Shown here: positions 10,015 through 18,255 of the stretch, one piece after another
Numbering within the stretch: the stretch's first letter is position 1
Layout of the letters: each line of letters starts with the position of its first letter
From: Pseudomonas solani
GTDB lineage: Bacteria > Pseudomonadota > Gammaproteobacteria > Pseudomonadales > Pseudomonadaceae
Direction of reading: 5' to 3'
Assembly (NCBI RefSeq): GCF_026072635.1
Contig: NZ_AP023081.1
Location: 94,501-158,500 of the forward strand
Length of the DNA stretch: 64,000 nucleotides
Notes under the pieces: model-generated
Told to the model about the DNA's origin: nothing
Database searches by the model: none
What the model saw: the letters and a program-made list of their open reading frames with translations, nothing else
Made by a program: the position numbers and the translations under genes

Positions 10015-10296
10015 AAGCTTCGACTCTGGCTTTCAGTTTCTGCCCCGGACGGAACGTCACGACACGGCGAGCCGTGATCGGGATTTCCTCTCCTGTCTTC
10101 GGGTTCCGCCCGGACGCTGACGCTTATCCCGCAGATCGAAGTTGCCGAAACCCGACAACTTGACCTGTTCGTTATGCTCCAGCGCCTGACGGATTTCCTC
10201 GAAAAACAGCTCCACCAGTTCCTTGGCTTCCCGTTTATTCAGGCCAAGCTCTTCGTACAGACGTTCAGCCATCTCAGCTTTCGTCAGAGCCCCCAT
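9995..10296 (-). pseudogene. ihfA: Integration host factor alpha subunit, frameshifted by one missing base
   Basis: The start (MGALTKAEMAERLYEELGLN) and the core [14 protein letters not shown] match IhfA, which bends DNA as a heterodimer with IhfB. After RPG the frame runs into a short false tail and stops at 10057. Inserting one base near 10107 (the sequence reads CCGCCCGG where CCGGCCCGG is expected) restores [15 protein letters not shown], the DNA-intercalating arm, and the ending [11 protein letters not shown] at 9995, for 100 residues, the normal length. Everything else is intact, so a base-calling error is the likely cause. If real, the protein would lack the beta arm that inserts into the minor groove. 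It sits 3 bases after pheT. Confidence 0.9.
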
Positions 10297-10299
10297 ACG

Positions 10300-12678
10300 C
10301 TACTTCCTTAACGTGGCGTTGAACCTTTCTTCCAGCGAGGTGACGATGTTCTGCGTTGTGGTGTTCACCTCATCGTCGTTAAGAGTGCGCGATGGATGCT
10401 GCCAGGTCAAGCCGACGGCCAGGCTTTTTCTAAGCGGATCAATACCTTTACCGTGATAGACGTCAAATAGCCTGAGGTCCGTCAACCACTCGCCCGCCGC
10501 CTCGCGGATGGTGTCGAGTACGGCCTCGGCGGCCACCTCGCGATCCACCAGCAGAGCCAGGTCGCGACGCACTTCAGGGAAGCGCGAAAGCTCGCGGAAT
10601 TTGGGCAGGCGGCCGCGCATAACTTCAGCCAATACCAGCTCGAAGAGGTAGACCGGCTGATCCAGGTCCAGGGCTTTTGCCAGCTCGGGGTGGATGGCGC
10701 CGAGGTAGCCGACCAGTTGGCCGTCGCGCTCGATGCGGGCGGTTTGGCCCGGGTGCAGGGCGTTGTGCTCGCCGGGCACGAAGTCGAAACCATCCAGCGC
10801 ACCGGCGGCGCCGAGCAGGGCTTCGACGTCGGCCTTCACGTCATAGAAGTCCACGCCGTCACGGCCGTGGGCCCAGGCTTCGGGCAGGCGCTTGCCGCAG
10901 ACGACGCCGGCGAGCATGGCTTCCTGCTTGAGCCCTTCCAGCTGGCCGACGAAGCGCAGGCCGCTTTCGAACAGGCGAACGCGGCCCTGCTGGCGGTTGA
11001 GGTTGTGCTGCAGCGCCTTGACCAGGCCCGGCCACAGGGAGGAGCGCATGGCGGCCATGTCGGCAGAGATGGGGTTGGCCAGCATCAGCGGCTGCACGCC
11101 AGGGTTGAACAGCTCGAACAGCTTGGGATCGATGAAGCTGTAGGTGATCGCTTCCTGGTAGCCGCGGGCGACCAGCAGGCGACGCAGGGCCGGCAGCTCG
11201 ACGGCGGATTCGGAACGGGCCTTGGGCGCCAGACGCGCTTGCGGGTAGCGAACCGGCAGGCGGTTGTAGCCGTAGAGGCGGCCGAGCTCTTCGATCAGGT
11301 CCACTTCCAGGCTGATGTCGAAGCGGTGGCTGGGGACTTCCACCGTCCATTGGCCCTGGCCAGCGGAGGTGACGCCCAGGCCCAGCGCAGTGAGCAGGCG
11401 CTCGACTTCGGCGGCGTCCATCTCCATGCCCAGCATTTGGGCGATGCGCTCGGCACGCAGGGTGACCGGGGCGACGCTCGGCAGGCTGGCTTCGCTGACG
11501 CTTTCGATGATGGGACCAGCTTCGCCGCCGACGATGTCCAGCAGCAGCGCGGTGGCGCGCTGCATGGCTTCGCGGGCGAGTTGCCAGTCCACGCCACGCT
11601 CGAAGCGGTGCGAGGAGTCGGTGTGCAGGCCATAGGAACGGGCCTTGCCGGCAACGGCGATGGTGTCGAAGAAGGCGGCTTCGAGGAACAGGTCGCGGGT
11701 CTTGTCGCTGACGCCGCTGTGCTCGCCACCCATTACGCCGGCGATGGCCAGGGCGCGGGTGTGGTCGGCGATGACGAGGGTGTCGGCACGCAGGCTGACT
11801 TCCTGACCGTCGAGCAGGACGATCTTCTCGCCCTCTTCCGCCATGCGCACACGGATGCCGCCGTTGATTTCGGCGAGGTCGAAGGCGTGCATGGGCTGGC
11901 CGAGTTCGAGCATCACGTAGTTGGTGATGTCGACAGCGGCGTCGATGCTGCGTACGTCGGCGCGACGCAGGCGCTCGACCATCCACAGCGGGGTGGGCTT
12001 GGAGAGGTCGACATTGCGCACGACGCGGCCGAGGTAGCGCGGGCAGGCCTTGGGCGCGAGGACTTCGACCGGGCGCACTTCGTCATGGGACGGGGCGACC
12101 GGGGCGATGGCTAGGCGGGTGACCGGGGCGTCGTAGAGCGCGCCGACTTCGCGGGCCAGGCCGGAGAGGTTGAGGCAGTCACCGCGGTTGGGGGTGAGGC
12201 CCAGCTCGATGACGACGTCGTCCAGCTCCAGGTAGCGGCGGAAGTCTTCACCCACCGGCGCATCGGCGGCGAGCTCCATGAGGCCGCCGTGGTCTTCGCT
12301 GATCTTCAGTTCGTTGGCCGAGCAGAGCATGCCGAAGGATTCGACACCGCGCAGCTTGGCTTTCTTGATCTTGAAGTCGCCCGGCAGCTCGGCGCCGATC
12401 ATGGCGAAGGGGATCTTCAGGCCGGGGCGCACGTTGGGCGCGCCGCACACCACCTGGAAGGTTTCGCTGCCGTTGCTGACCTGGCATACGCGCAGCTTGT
12501 CGGCATCGGGGTGCTGTTCGGTGCTCAGCACCTCACCCACGACCACGCCGCTGAAGGCGCCGGCAACGGGGGTGACGCTGTCCACTTCCAGGCCGGCCAT
12601 CGACAGACGGGCCACCAGCTCGTCGCGGGATACCTGCGGGCTTACCCAGCTCCGCAGCCACTGTTCACTGAATTTCAT
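10300..12678 (-). CDS. pheT: Phenylalanine--tRNA ligase beta subunit
   Basis: 792 residues, the full length for bacterial PheT. The N-terminal OB-fold tRNA-binding domain includes VVVGEVLSTEQHPDADKL at about residues 45-62. The B3/B4 editing region and B5 domain follow, and the C-terminal anticodon-binding (FDX-ACB) domain begins near FRELSRFPEVRRDLALL. With PheS it forms the alpha2beta2 enzyme that charges tRNA-Phe. The ATG at 12678 is preceded by AGGAGAGC. A 189-base spacer separates it from pheS, longer than usual for this pair, and contains stem-loops. Confidence 0.97.
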   Translation of the reverse strand: MKFSEQWLRSWVSPQVSRDELVARLSMAGLEVDSVTPVAGAFSGVVVGEVLSTEQHPDADKLRVCQVSNGSETFQVVCGAPNVRPGLKIPFAMIGAELPGDFKIKKAKLRGVESFGMLCSANELKISEDHGGLMELAADAPVGEDFRRYLELDDVVIELGLTPNRGDCLNLSGLAREVGALYDAPVTRLAIAPVAPSHDEVRPVEVLAPKACPRYLGRVVRNVDLSKPTPLWMVERLRRADVRSIDAAVDITNYVMLELGQPMHAFDLAEINGGIRVRMAEEGEKIVLLDGQEVSLRADTLVIADHTRALAIAGVMGGEHSGVSDKTRDLFLEAAFFDTIAVAGKARSYGLHTDSSHRFERGVDWQLAREAMQRATALLLDIVGGEAGPIIESVSEASLPSVAPVTLRAERIAQMLGMEMDAAEVERLLTALGLGVTSAGQGQWTVEVPSHRFDISLEVDLIEELGRLYGYNRLPVRYPQARLAPKARSESAVELPALRRLLVARGYQEAITYSFIDPKLFELFNPGVQPLMLANPISADMAAMRSSLWPGLVKALQHNLNRQQGRVRLFESGLRFVGQLEGLKQEAMLAGVVCGKRLPEAWAHGRDGVDFYDVKADVEALLGAAGALDGFDFVPGEHNALHPGQTARIERDGQLVGYLGAIHPELAKALDLDQPVYLFELVLAEVMRGRLPKFRELSRFPEVRRDLALLVDREVAAEAVLDTIREAAGEWLTDLRLFDVYHGKGIDPLRKSLAVGLTWQHPSRTLNDDEVNTTTQNIVTSLEERFNATLRK

Positions 12679-12730
12679 CCAGCTCTCCTAAGGATTCGTT
12701 TCGGCCACGTGCGTGGGTGGTCGGCTTTCA

Positions 12731-12800
12731 CGCTCCCTCGCATTCACGCGGGAGGCGGTGAGCCCGCTGACGGGTTCTCTCACCGGGCCCCACCGGAGGC
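12731..12800 (-). other. Stem-loop region between pheS and pheT
   Basis: Nested inverted repeats: CGGTGAG (12756-12762) pairs with CTCACCG (12779-12785), enclosing CCCG-CTGA-CGGG (12763-12774). A second CTCCC/GGGAG pair lies just to the left. There is no T-run, so it is more likely an RNA processing or stability element than a terminator. Confidence 0.45.
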
Positions 12801-12867
12801 GGGGCACTCGCTACACAGCTACAACACAACACTCAACGCACGGGGCATTCGTTTCTGACGGCGCGGC

Positions 12868-13884
12868 CTAGCGGAATTGCGCGAGGAATCGCAGGTCGTT
12901 ATCGAAGAACAGGCGCAAGTCGTTGACGCCATAACGGAGCATCGCCAGACGCTCGACGCCCATGCCGAAGGCGAAGCCCTGGTACTTCTCCGGGTCGATG
13001 CCGGACATGCGCAGCACGTTGGGGTGGACCATGCCGCAACCCATCACTTCCAGCCAGCCGGTCTGCTTGCACACGCGGCAACCCTTGCCGGAGCACATGA
13101 CGCATTGCATGTCGACTTCGGCCGAAGGCTCGGTGAAGGGGAAGAAGGACGGGCGGAAACGCACGCCGAGGTCCTTCTCGAAGAACACACGGAGGAATTC
13201 CTCGATGGTGCCCTTGAGGTCAGCGAAGCTGATGCCCTCGTCGACCAGCAGGCCTTCGACCTGGTGGAACATCGGCGAGTGGGTGATATCCGAGTCGCAA
13301 CGGTAGACACGACCCGGGCAGACGATGCGGATCGGCGGTTGCTGGGATTCCATGGTGCGCACCTGGACCGGCGAGGTGTGGGTACGCAGCAGCATGTTGG
13401 CGTTGAAATAGAAGGTGTCGTGCATCGCCCGGGCCGGGTGGTGGCCGGGGATGTTGAGCGCTTCGAAGTTGTGATAGTCGTCTTCGACCTCAGGGCCTTC
13501 GGCGATGCCGTAGCCGATGTGGGTGAAGAACTGCTCGACGCGTTCCAGGGTACGGGTGACCGGGTGCAGGCCGCCGGAGACCTGGCCACGGCCAGGCAGG
13601 GTGACGTCGATGCGCTCGGCCGCGAGCTTGGCGCCGAGGGCAGCCTGCTCAAGCGAATCCTTGCGGGCATTCAGGGCGTCTTGTACGCGTTCCTTGGCGG
13701 TGTTGATCAGGGCGCCGACTTTGGGGCGCTCTTCCGCCGGCAGGTCGCCCAGGGTCTTCATCACCTGAGTCAGTTCGCCTTTCTTGCCAAGGTAATGAAC
13801 GCGAATCTGCTCAAGGGCATTCACGTCGTCGGTGTTTTGCACTGCCTCAAGCGCTTGAGAGACCAGCGCATCCAGATTTTCCAT
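12868..13884 (-). CDS. pheS: Phenylalanine--tRNA ligase alpha subunit
   Basis: 338-residue class II synthetase catalytic subunit. An N-terminal coiled-coil tRNA-binding arm covers about residues 1-90. The catalytic core includes RVYRCDSDITHSPMFHQVEG (motif 2 region) and FGMGVERLAMLRYG (motif 3) near the end. A four-cysteine segment, CVMCSGKGCRVCKQTGW at about 250-266, resembles a zinc knuckle. It makes phenylalanyl-AMP and charges tRNA-Phe together with PheT. The upstream hairpin may set its level relative to rplT. Confidence 0.97.
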   Translation of the reverse strand: MENLDALVSQALEAVQNTDDVNALEQIRVHYLGKKGELTQVMKTLGDLPAEERPKVGALINTAKERVQDALNARKDSLEQAALGAKLAAERIDVTLPGRGQVSGGLHPVTRTLERVEQFFTHIGYGIAEGPEVEDDYHNFEALNIPGHHPARAMHDTFYFNANMLLRTHTSPVQVRTMESQQPPIRIVCPGRVYRCDSDITHSPMFHQVEGLLVDEGISFADLKGTIEEFLRVFFEKDLGVRFRPSFFPFTEPSAEVDMQCVMCSGKGCRVCKQTGWLEVMGCGMVHPNVLRMSGIDPEKYQGFAFGMGVERLAMLRYGVNDLRLFFDNDLRFLAQFR

Positions 13885-13903
13885 GTACAGACTCCAGATA
13901 CGA

Positions 13904-13936
13904 AATAGGGGAAGAGCACAAGGCTCTTCCCCTATT
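13904..13936 (-). other. 14-base-pair hairpin between rplT and pheS
   Basis: AATAGGGGAAGAGC and GCTCTTCCCCTATT form a perfect 14-base stem with a 5-base loop in the rplT-pheS spacer. The minus-strand sequence after it has only TATTTCG, so termination would be partial. It is a candidate attenuator or RNase processing site. Confidence 0.7.
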
Positions 13937-13978
13937 GGTGACGTTCAGCACCGGGATAGCCCGGTGATTGTCGGGGAC

Positions 13979-14335
13979 TTAAGCCAGTACGGCTTTCGCT
14001 TTCTCGACAATCGCAGCAAACGCCGCTTTTTCGTTCACTGCCAGATCGGCCAGAACCTTGCGATCGATCTCGATGGCCGCTTTTTTCAGGCCAGCGATCA
14101 GACGGCTGTAGGACAGACCGTTCAGACGAGCACCAGCGTTGATACGAGCGATCCACAGAGCGCGGAACTGACGTTTGCGCTGACGACGGTCACGGTAGGC
14201 GTATTGGCCAGCCTTGATCACCGCCTGCTTGGCAACGCGGAACACGCGGCTGCGTGCGCCGTAGTAGCCTTTGGCGAGTTTCAGAATCTTTTTGTGACGC
14301 TTGCGAGCGATAACGCCGCGCTTAACACGAGCCAT
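13979..14335 (-). CDS. rplT: 50S ribosomal protein L20
   Basis: 118 residues, starting MARVKRGVIARKRHKKILKL and ending in the conserved C-terminal domain. It binds 23S rRNA early in 50S assembly. In other bacteria L20 also represses the infC-rpmI-rplT transcript, which would fit this operon. Located 29 bases after rpmI. Confidence 0.98.
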   Translation of the reverse strand: MARVKRGVIARKRHKKILKLAKGYYGARSRVFRVAKQAVIKAGQYAYRDRRQRKRQFRALWIARINAGARLNGLSYSRLIAGLKKAAIEIDRKVLADLAVNEKAAFAAIVEKAKAVLA

Positions 14336-14364
14336 GAGTAGCTTCCTCTAGATATCTTGACCGA

Positions 14365-14559
14365 TTAACGAACGCGCAGCATGCGCTCGACTTTTGCTTT
14401 GTCCGACGGATGCATCAGTTCGCTACCGCGAAGTTGACGCTTACGCTTGGTGGACATCTTGGTCAGGATGTGGCTCTTGAAAGCGTGCTTGTGTTTGTAG
14501 CCAGCAGCGGTCTTGAGGAAACGCTTGGCTGCACCGCTCTTGGTTTTCATCTTTGGCAT
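14365..14559 (-). CDS. rpmI: 50S ribosomal protein L35
   Basis: 64 residues, MPKMKTKSGAAKRFLKTAAG, very basic, full length for bL35. It lies between infC (61-base spacer) and rplT in the conserved translation operon. Confidence 0.98.
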   Translation of the reverse strand: MPKMKTKSGAAKRFLKTAAGYKHKHAFKSHILTKMSTKRKRQLRGSELMHPSDKAKVERMLRVR

Positions 14560-14620
14560 GTTCGGATACTCCGCATTGAGTGATTACGCATAACCGCAAG
14601 GCCTGCCAGTGCCCTGGTGG

Positions 14621-15169
14621 TTACTTTTTCTTTTTGGGAGCGATGACCATCATCAGCTGGCGTCCTTCCAGCTTAGGATGCTGTTCAACGGTGCCGAGTT
14701 CGGCGAGGTCAGCTTCGACCCGCTTCAACAGCTCCATGCCCAGCTCCTGGTGAGCCATCTCACGACCACGGAATCGAAGCGATACCTTGGCCTTGTCTCC
14801 CTCATTAAGGAAACGTACCAGGTTGCGTAGTTTTACCTGGTAATCCCCTTCTTCCGTCCCTGGACGAAACTTGATTTCTTTGATCTGTTGCTGGTGCTGA
14901 TTCTTCTTCGCCGCAGCAGCCTGCTTCTTCTTCTCGAACAGGTGCTTGCCGTAGTCCATGATCCGACATACGGGCGGCACTGCATCAGCGGAAATTTCCA
15001 CCAGATCCAGCTTGGATTCTTCAGCAGCGCGAAGCGCTTCATCAATCGAGACGACGCCAATTTGCTGGCCGTCTGCACCAATCAGTCGCACCTCTCGAGC
15101 CGAGATATTCTCGTTAATCGGGGCCTTAGGTGCAGCTCGTTTATCTTGTCTCATTTCACGCTTAATAAT
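14621..15169 (-). CDS. infC: Translation initiation factor IF-3
   Basis: IF-3 prevents premature 50S joining and checks the start codon. The N-domain begins INENISAREVRLIGADG, the central helix is lysine-rich (EKKKQAAAAKKNQ), and the C-domain ends QLMMVIAPKKKK. The first ATG (15154) would lose a few conserved residues (IKREM). The frame continues upstream to ATT codons at 15169 and 15166 and an ATC at 15172 that shares a base with the thrS stop, with GGAG inside the end of thrS as ribosome site. A non-AUG start is the known basis of IF-3 autoregulation, so I place the start at ATT 15169. ATC 15172 would match the 183-residue P. aeruginosa length I recall. Confidence 0.93.
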   Translation of the reverse strand: MIKREMRQDKRAAPKAPINENISAREVRLIGADGQQIGVVSIDEALRAAEESKLDLVEISADAVPPVCRIMDYGKHLFEKKKQAAAAKKNQHQQQIKEIKFRPGTEEGDYQVKLRNLVRFLNEGDKAKVSLRFRGREMAHQELGMELLKRVEADLAELGTVEQHPKLEGRQLMMVIAPKKKK

Positions 15170-15171
15170 GA

Positions 15172-17094
15172 TTACTCCAATTCTTGGCGACCACGCCGGG
15201 AAACCGCCTGCGCAAGCGTAGTGACGAATTGGTCGAGGGGCATGGAGCCCAGATCGACGCCTTCACGGGTTCGCACAGCAACGGATCGTGTCTCAACCTC
15301 CCTATCTCCAATAACCAGGAGATAGGGAACCTTGAGCAAAGTATGCTCGCGGATTTTAAAGCCGATTTTTTCGTTTCTCAAGTCGGACTTGGCACGGAAC
15401 CCGCTTTGGTTGAGAGTTTTTTCAACCTCGAGGGCAAAATCGGCCTGCTTGTCGGTGATATTCATGATCACCGCCTGGGTCGGCGCGAGCCACGCAGGGA
15501 ACAGGCCCGCGTAGTGCTCGATGAGCATGCCGATGAAGCGCTCGAAGGAGCCGAGGATTGCGCGGTGCAACATCACCGGGCGCGTACGGCTGTTATCTTC
15601 GGCGATATAGCTGGCATCCAGACGCTCCGGAAGGTTCGGATCGTACTGCAGGGTGCCGCACTGCCAGTTACGACCGAGGCAGTCCTTGAGGGTGAATTCG
15701 ATCTTCGGACCGTAGAAAGCACCTTCACCCGGCTGGTATTCCCAGGCCAGGCCGGACTCGTTGAGGGCGTCGGCGAGGGCACCTTCGGCGCGATCCCACA
15801 GTTCGTCGGATCCCACGCGTTTGGCTGGGCGAGTCGACAATTTCATCGACACATCGCCGAAGCCGAAGTCCGAATACACCTGCAGCGTCAGCTTGATGAA
15901 GTCGGCCGCCTCCTTCTTCACCTGTTCTTCGGTGCAGAAGATGTGGGCGTCGTCCTGGGTGAAGCCGCGCACGCGCATGATGCCATGCAGGGCGCCGGAC
16001 GGCTCGTTACGGTGGCAAGCACCGAACTCGGCCAGGCGCAGCGGCAGGTCGCGGTAGGACTTCAGGCCCTGGTTGAAGATCTGCACGTGGCACGGGCAGT
16101 TCATCGGCTTGACGGCGTAGTCGCGGCTCTCGGAAGCCGTGGTGAACATGTTCTCGGCGTAGTTGGACCAGTGGCCCGAACGCTCCCAGAGGATGCGATC
16201 GACGACCTGGGGCGTACGCACTTCCACATAGCCGTGCTCACGCTGCACCTGGCGCATGTACTGCTCCAGCACCTGGTACAGGGTCCAGCCATTGGGGTGC
16301 CAGAACACCATGCCCGGCGCTTCTTCCTGCAGGTGGAACAGGTCGAGCTGCTTGCCGATGCGGCGGTGGTCGCGCTTCTCGGCCTCTTCGATGCGCTGGA
16401 CGTAGGCGGCCAGCTGCTTCTTGTCGGCCCAGGCGGTGCCATAGATACGCTGCAGCTGCTCGTTCTTCGAGTCGCCGCGCCAGTAGGCACCGGAAATCTT
16501 GGTGAGCTTGAACGCTTTCAGGAAGCGGGTGTTGGGCACGTGCGGGCCCCGGCACATGTCCACGTACTCCTCATGGAAGTACAGGCCCATGGCCTTCTCG
16601 TCCGGCATGTCCTCGACCAGGCGCAGCTTGTAATCCTCGCCACGGGCCTTGAACACTTCGATCACCTCGGCGCGCGGGGTGACCTTCTTGATGACGTCGT
16701 AATCCTTGTCGATCAGCTCGGCCATGCGCTTTTCGATGGCGGCCATATCGTCAGGCGTGAAGGAGCGCTCGAAGGCGATGTCGTAATAGAAGCCTTCATC
16801 GATGACCGGGCCGATCACCATGCGGGCGGTCGGATAGAGCTGCTTGACGGCATGACCGACCAGGTGGGCGCAGGAGTGACGAATGATCTCGACTCCAGCC
16901 TCGTCCTTGGGGGTGATGATCTGCAGGGTCGCGTCGTTTTCGATCAGGTCGCAGGCATCGACGAGCTTGCCGTCGACCTTGCCGGCGACGGTGGCCTTGG
17001 CCAGGCCGGCACCAATGGATTGCGCCACCTCGAGTACGGATACCGGGTGATCGAACGAACGCTGACTGCCGTCGGGAAGAGTAATGATGGGCAT
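15172..17094 (-). CDS. thrS: Threonine--tRNA ligase
   Basis: 640-residue class II synthetase. A TGS domain (PIITLPDGSQRSFDHPVSV) opens the protein. The editing domain carries HSCAHLVGHAVKQLYP near residue 75. The catalytic core has the zinc ligands expected of ThrRS (Cys in MNCPCHVQIF, His in TQDDAHIF, His in LHRAILGSFERF) and the motif 2 segment RNEPSGALHG. A C-terminal anticodon-binding domain ends the protein. The frame extends to 17136, but the ATG at 17094 has a strong GGAGAGGAGG site five bases upstream and gives the family N-terminus. First gene of the operon. Confidence 0.97.
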   Translation of the reverse strand: MPIITLPDGSQRSFDHPVSVLEVAQSIGAGLAKATVAGKVDGKLVDACDLIENDATLQIITPKDEAGVEIIRHSCAHLVGHAVKQLYPTARMVIGPVIDEGFYYDIAFERSFTPDDMAAIEKRMAELIDKDYDVIKKVTPRAEVIEVFKARGEDYKLRLVEDMPDEKAMGLYFHEEYVDMCRGPHVPNTRFLKAFKLTKISGAYWRGDSKNEQLQRIYGTAWADKKQLAAYVQRIEEAEKRDHRRIGKQLDLFHLQEEAPGMVFWHPNGWTLYQVLEQYMRQVQREHGYVEVRTPQVVDRILWERSGHWSNYAENMFTTASESRDYAVKPMNCPCHVQIFNQGLKSYRDLPLRLAEFGACHRNEPSGALHGIMRVRGFTQDDAHIFCTEEQVKKEAADFIKLTLQVYSDFGFGDVSMKLSTRPAKRVGSDELWDRAEGALADALNESGLAWEYQPGEGAFYGPKIEFTLKDCLGRNWQCGTLQYDPNLPERLDASYIAEDNSRTRPVMLHRAILGSFERFIGMLIEHYAGLFPAWLAPTQAVIMNITDKQADFALEVEKTLNQSGFRAKSDLRNEKIGFKIREHTLLKVPYLLVIGDREVETRSVAVRTREGVDLGSMPLDQFVTTLAQAVSRRGRQELE

Positions 17095-17591
17095 GGCGCC
17101 TCCTCTCCTAGTGGTGACCTCTACCAAAGGCCACATGGGTTGGGATGAGCCAGTAATTGATCCGGTGGTATGCCTGCCACACGATGACAGAGCCCGAAGG
17201 CCAACCGAGCCGAACCAGAGTCACTGGAGGTATCGAGAACCGCGGATGCTTCCAGAAACAGATGACACTGACAAGCTTCCGATGCCACCGGCACACCTTT
17301 ATATAGGCAGCACGAACGGCAGCGAGAGTGCGAACGTCACGAGAAGATCGGGAGAGACCGCGCGGTCGCGCACTCTACCACAAAAAAATCAACGACTTAG
17401 AAGCGCCCCGGCACGAGAAGCCATCTCCCATCGGCAAGCGAGCAGAGACAGCGACATCGCCAGCCCAGGCACAGCGCAGCCTGACACTCTTTTGCCATCA
17501 TTGAAATGTGATGAGAATCACACAGATTTACCGATCAGTTCACAGACGCACTGATATGCTCCGGCGAATACATCGACCAAGGAGCCCTACG
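17095..17591. promoter_or_regulatory. Intergenic region upstream of thrS and the small-protein gene
   Basis: About 500 bases between divergent genes. On the minus strand TATATA (17300-17305) is a plausible -10 for thrS, giving a leader of roughly 200 bases. I find no tRNA, T-box or other known riboswitch in it. On the plus side it contains the CRP/Vfr-like palindrome listed separately and a TATGCT (17555-17560) that could be the -10 for the gene at 17592. Confidence 0.4.
17507..17522. promoter_or_regulatory. CRP/Vfr-type binding site
   Basis: Perfect TGTGA-N6-TCACA palindrome (spacer TGAGAA) flanked by AAA and by TTT a few bases further out, the consensus for CRP and the Pseudomonas homologue Vfr. 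It is centred about 77 bases before the ATG at 17592, so that small-protein gene is the likely target. Confidence 0.65.
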
Positions 17592-17753
17592 ATGAAGGAA
17601 CAACGTACTTTCCTTGCTCTCCGCGCCCACATTGACGAGCTGCTCAGGGACGGAGCCAGCATCATCAGTCGCGACCCTCTCACCCTGAAGGTCAGCGGCC
17701 ATCTCTATCGCGTCAATTACGGCATGCTGATCAGCCACTCCGTAGCCGCCTGA
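17592..17753 (+). CDS. Small conserved hypothetical protein, copy 1
   Basis: 53 residues starting MKEQRTFLALRAHIDELL and containing LYRVNYGMLISHS. No signal peptide or membrane segment; function unknown. The ATG is preceded by AAGGAG at 8 bases. It is clearly paralogous to the next gene: both share KEQR-F-ALRAHIDELL, a GA-II-R-PLT segment and LYRV--GMLI at the same spacing. Conservation of these positions across two diverged copies is good evidence that it is coding. Expression may be under Vfr through the palindrome at 17507-17522. Confidence 0.8.
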   Translation: MKEQRTFLALRAHIDELLRDGASIISRDPLTLKVSGHLYRVNYGMLISHSVAA

Positions 17754-17945
17754 CCGCGCCCGGGCGCTCTCGCCCGGCGCTGCCCCGCCCTCCCCGCCCG
17801 ACACCCTGCCCGACGGCACTCCTGACTGCACATCCACGTTTCGAACGAATAGTCAAAAGCGTACAAAGCGCAACGGAATTTCGGGATTCGAGCCCTGTCA
17901 CAGCTACTGCTATTCTGCTCGCATCTTCCCAGGGGAGACTCATCC

Positions 17946-18098
17946 GTGAAGGAACAACGGAATTTTCATGCTTTGCGTGCGCACATCGATGAATTGCTCA
18001 AGGAAGGAGCACGAATCATCGGACGGGAACCACTCACCATCAGGATCAATGACGGCCTCTACCGTGTACTGCACGGCATGCTGATCGCCGATATCTGA
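17946..18098 (+). CDS. Small conserved hypothetical protein, copy 2
   Basis: 50 residues, GTG start at 17946 with AGGGGAGA upstream, reading VKEQRNFHALRAHIDELLKE and ending LYRVLHGMLIADI. It is a diverged tandem copy of the gene at 17592, separated by about 190 bases with its own probable promoter. The high charge and lack of any hydrophobic segment suggest a small cytoplasmic protein, perhaps a binding partner of something larger. Function unknown. Confidence 0.78.
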   Translation: MKEQRNFHALRAHIDELLKEGARIIGREPLTIRINDGLYRVLHGMLIADI

Positions 18099-18255
18099 AA
18101 CCAGACCCGACGCACCGCCTCGCCACCTCCACCAGCGCGACAACCTCGCACTGCGGCTTTCCTTTATTGCGCAATCCCCTTCAGGCACTCATCGCCCGCC
18201 GCCATCTGCCGCCAGCGGGGCATGAAGCACCACGCCCAGACGCGCGAACACCTCA

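Noticed and set aside
17095..17591. tRNA gene or T-box in the thrS leader
   Set aside because: No T-arm GTTCGA-type sequence on either strand, no cloverleaf, and T-boxes are not expected in this group.
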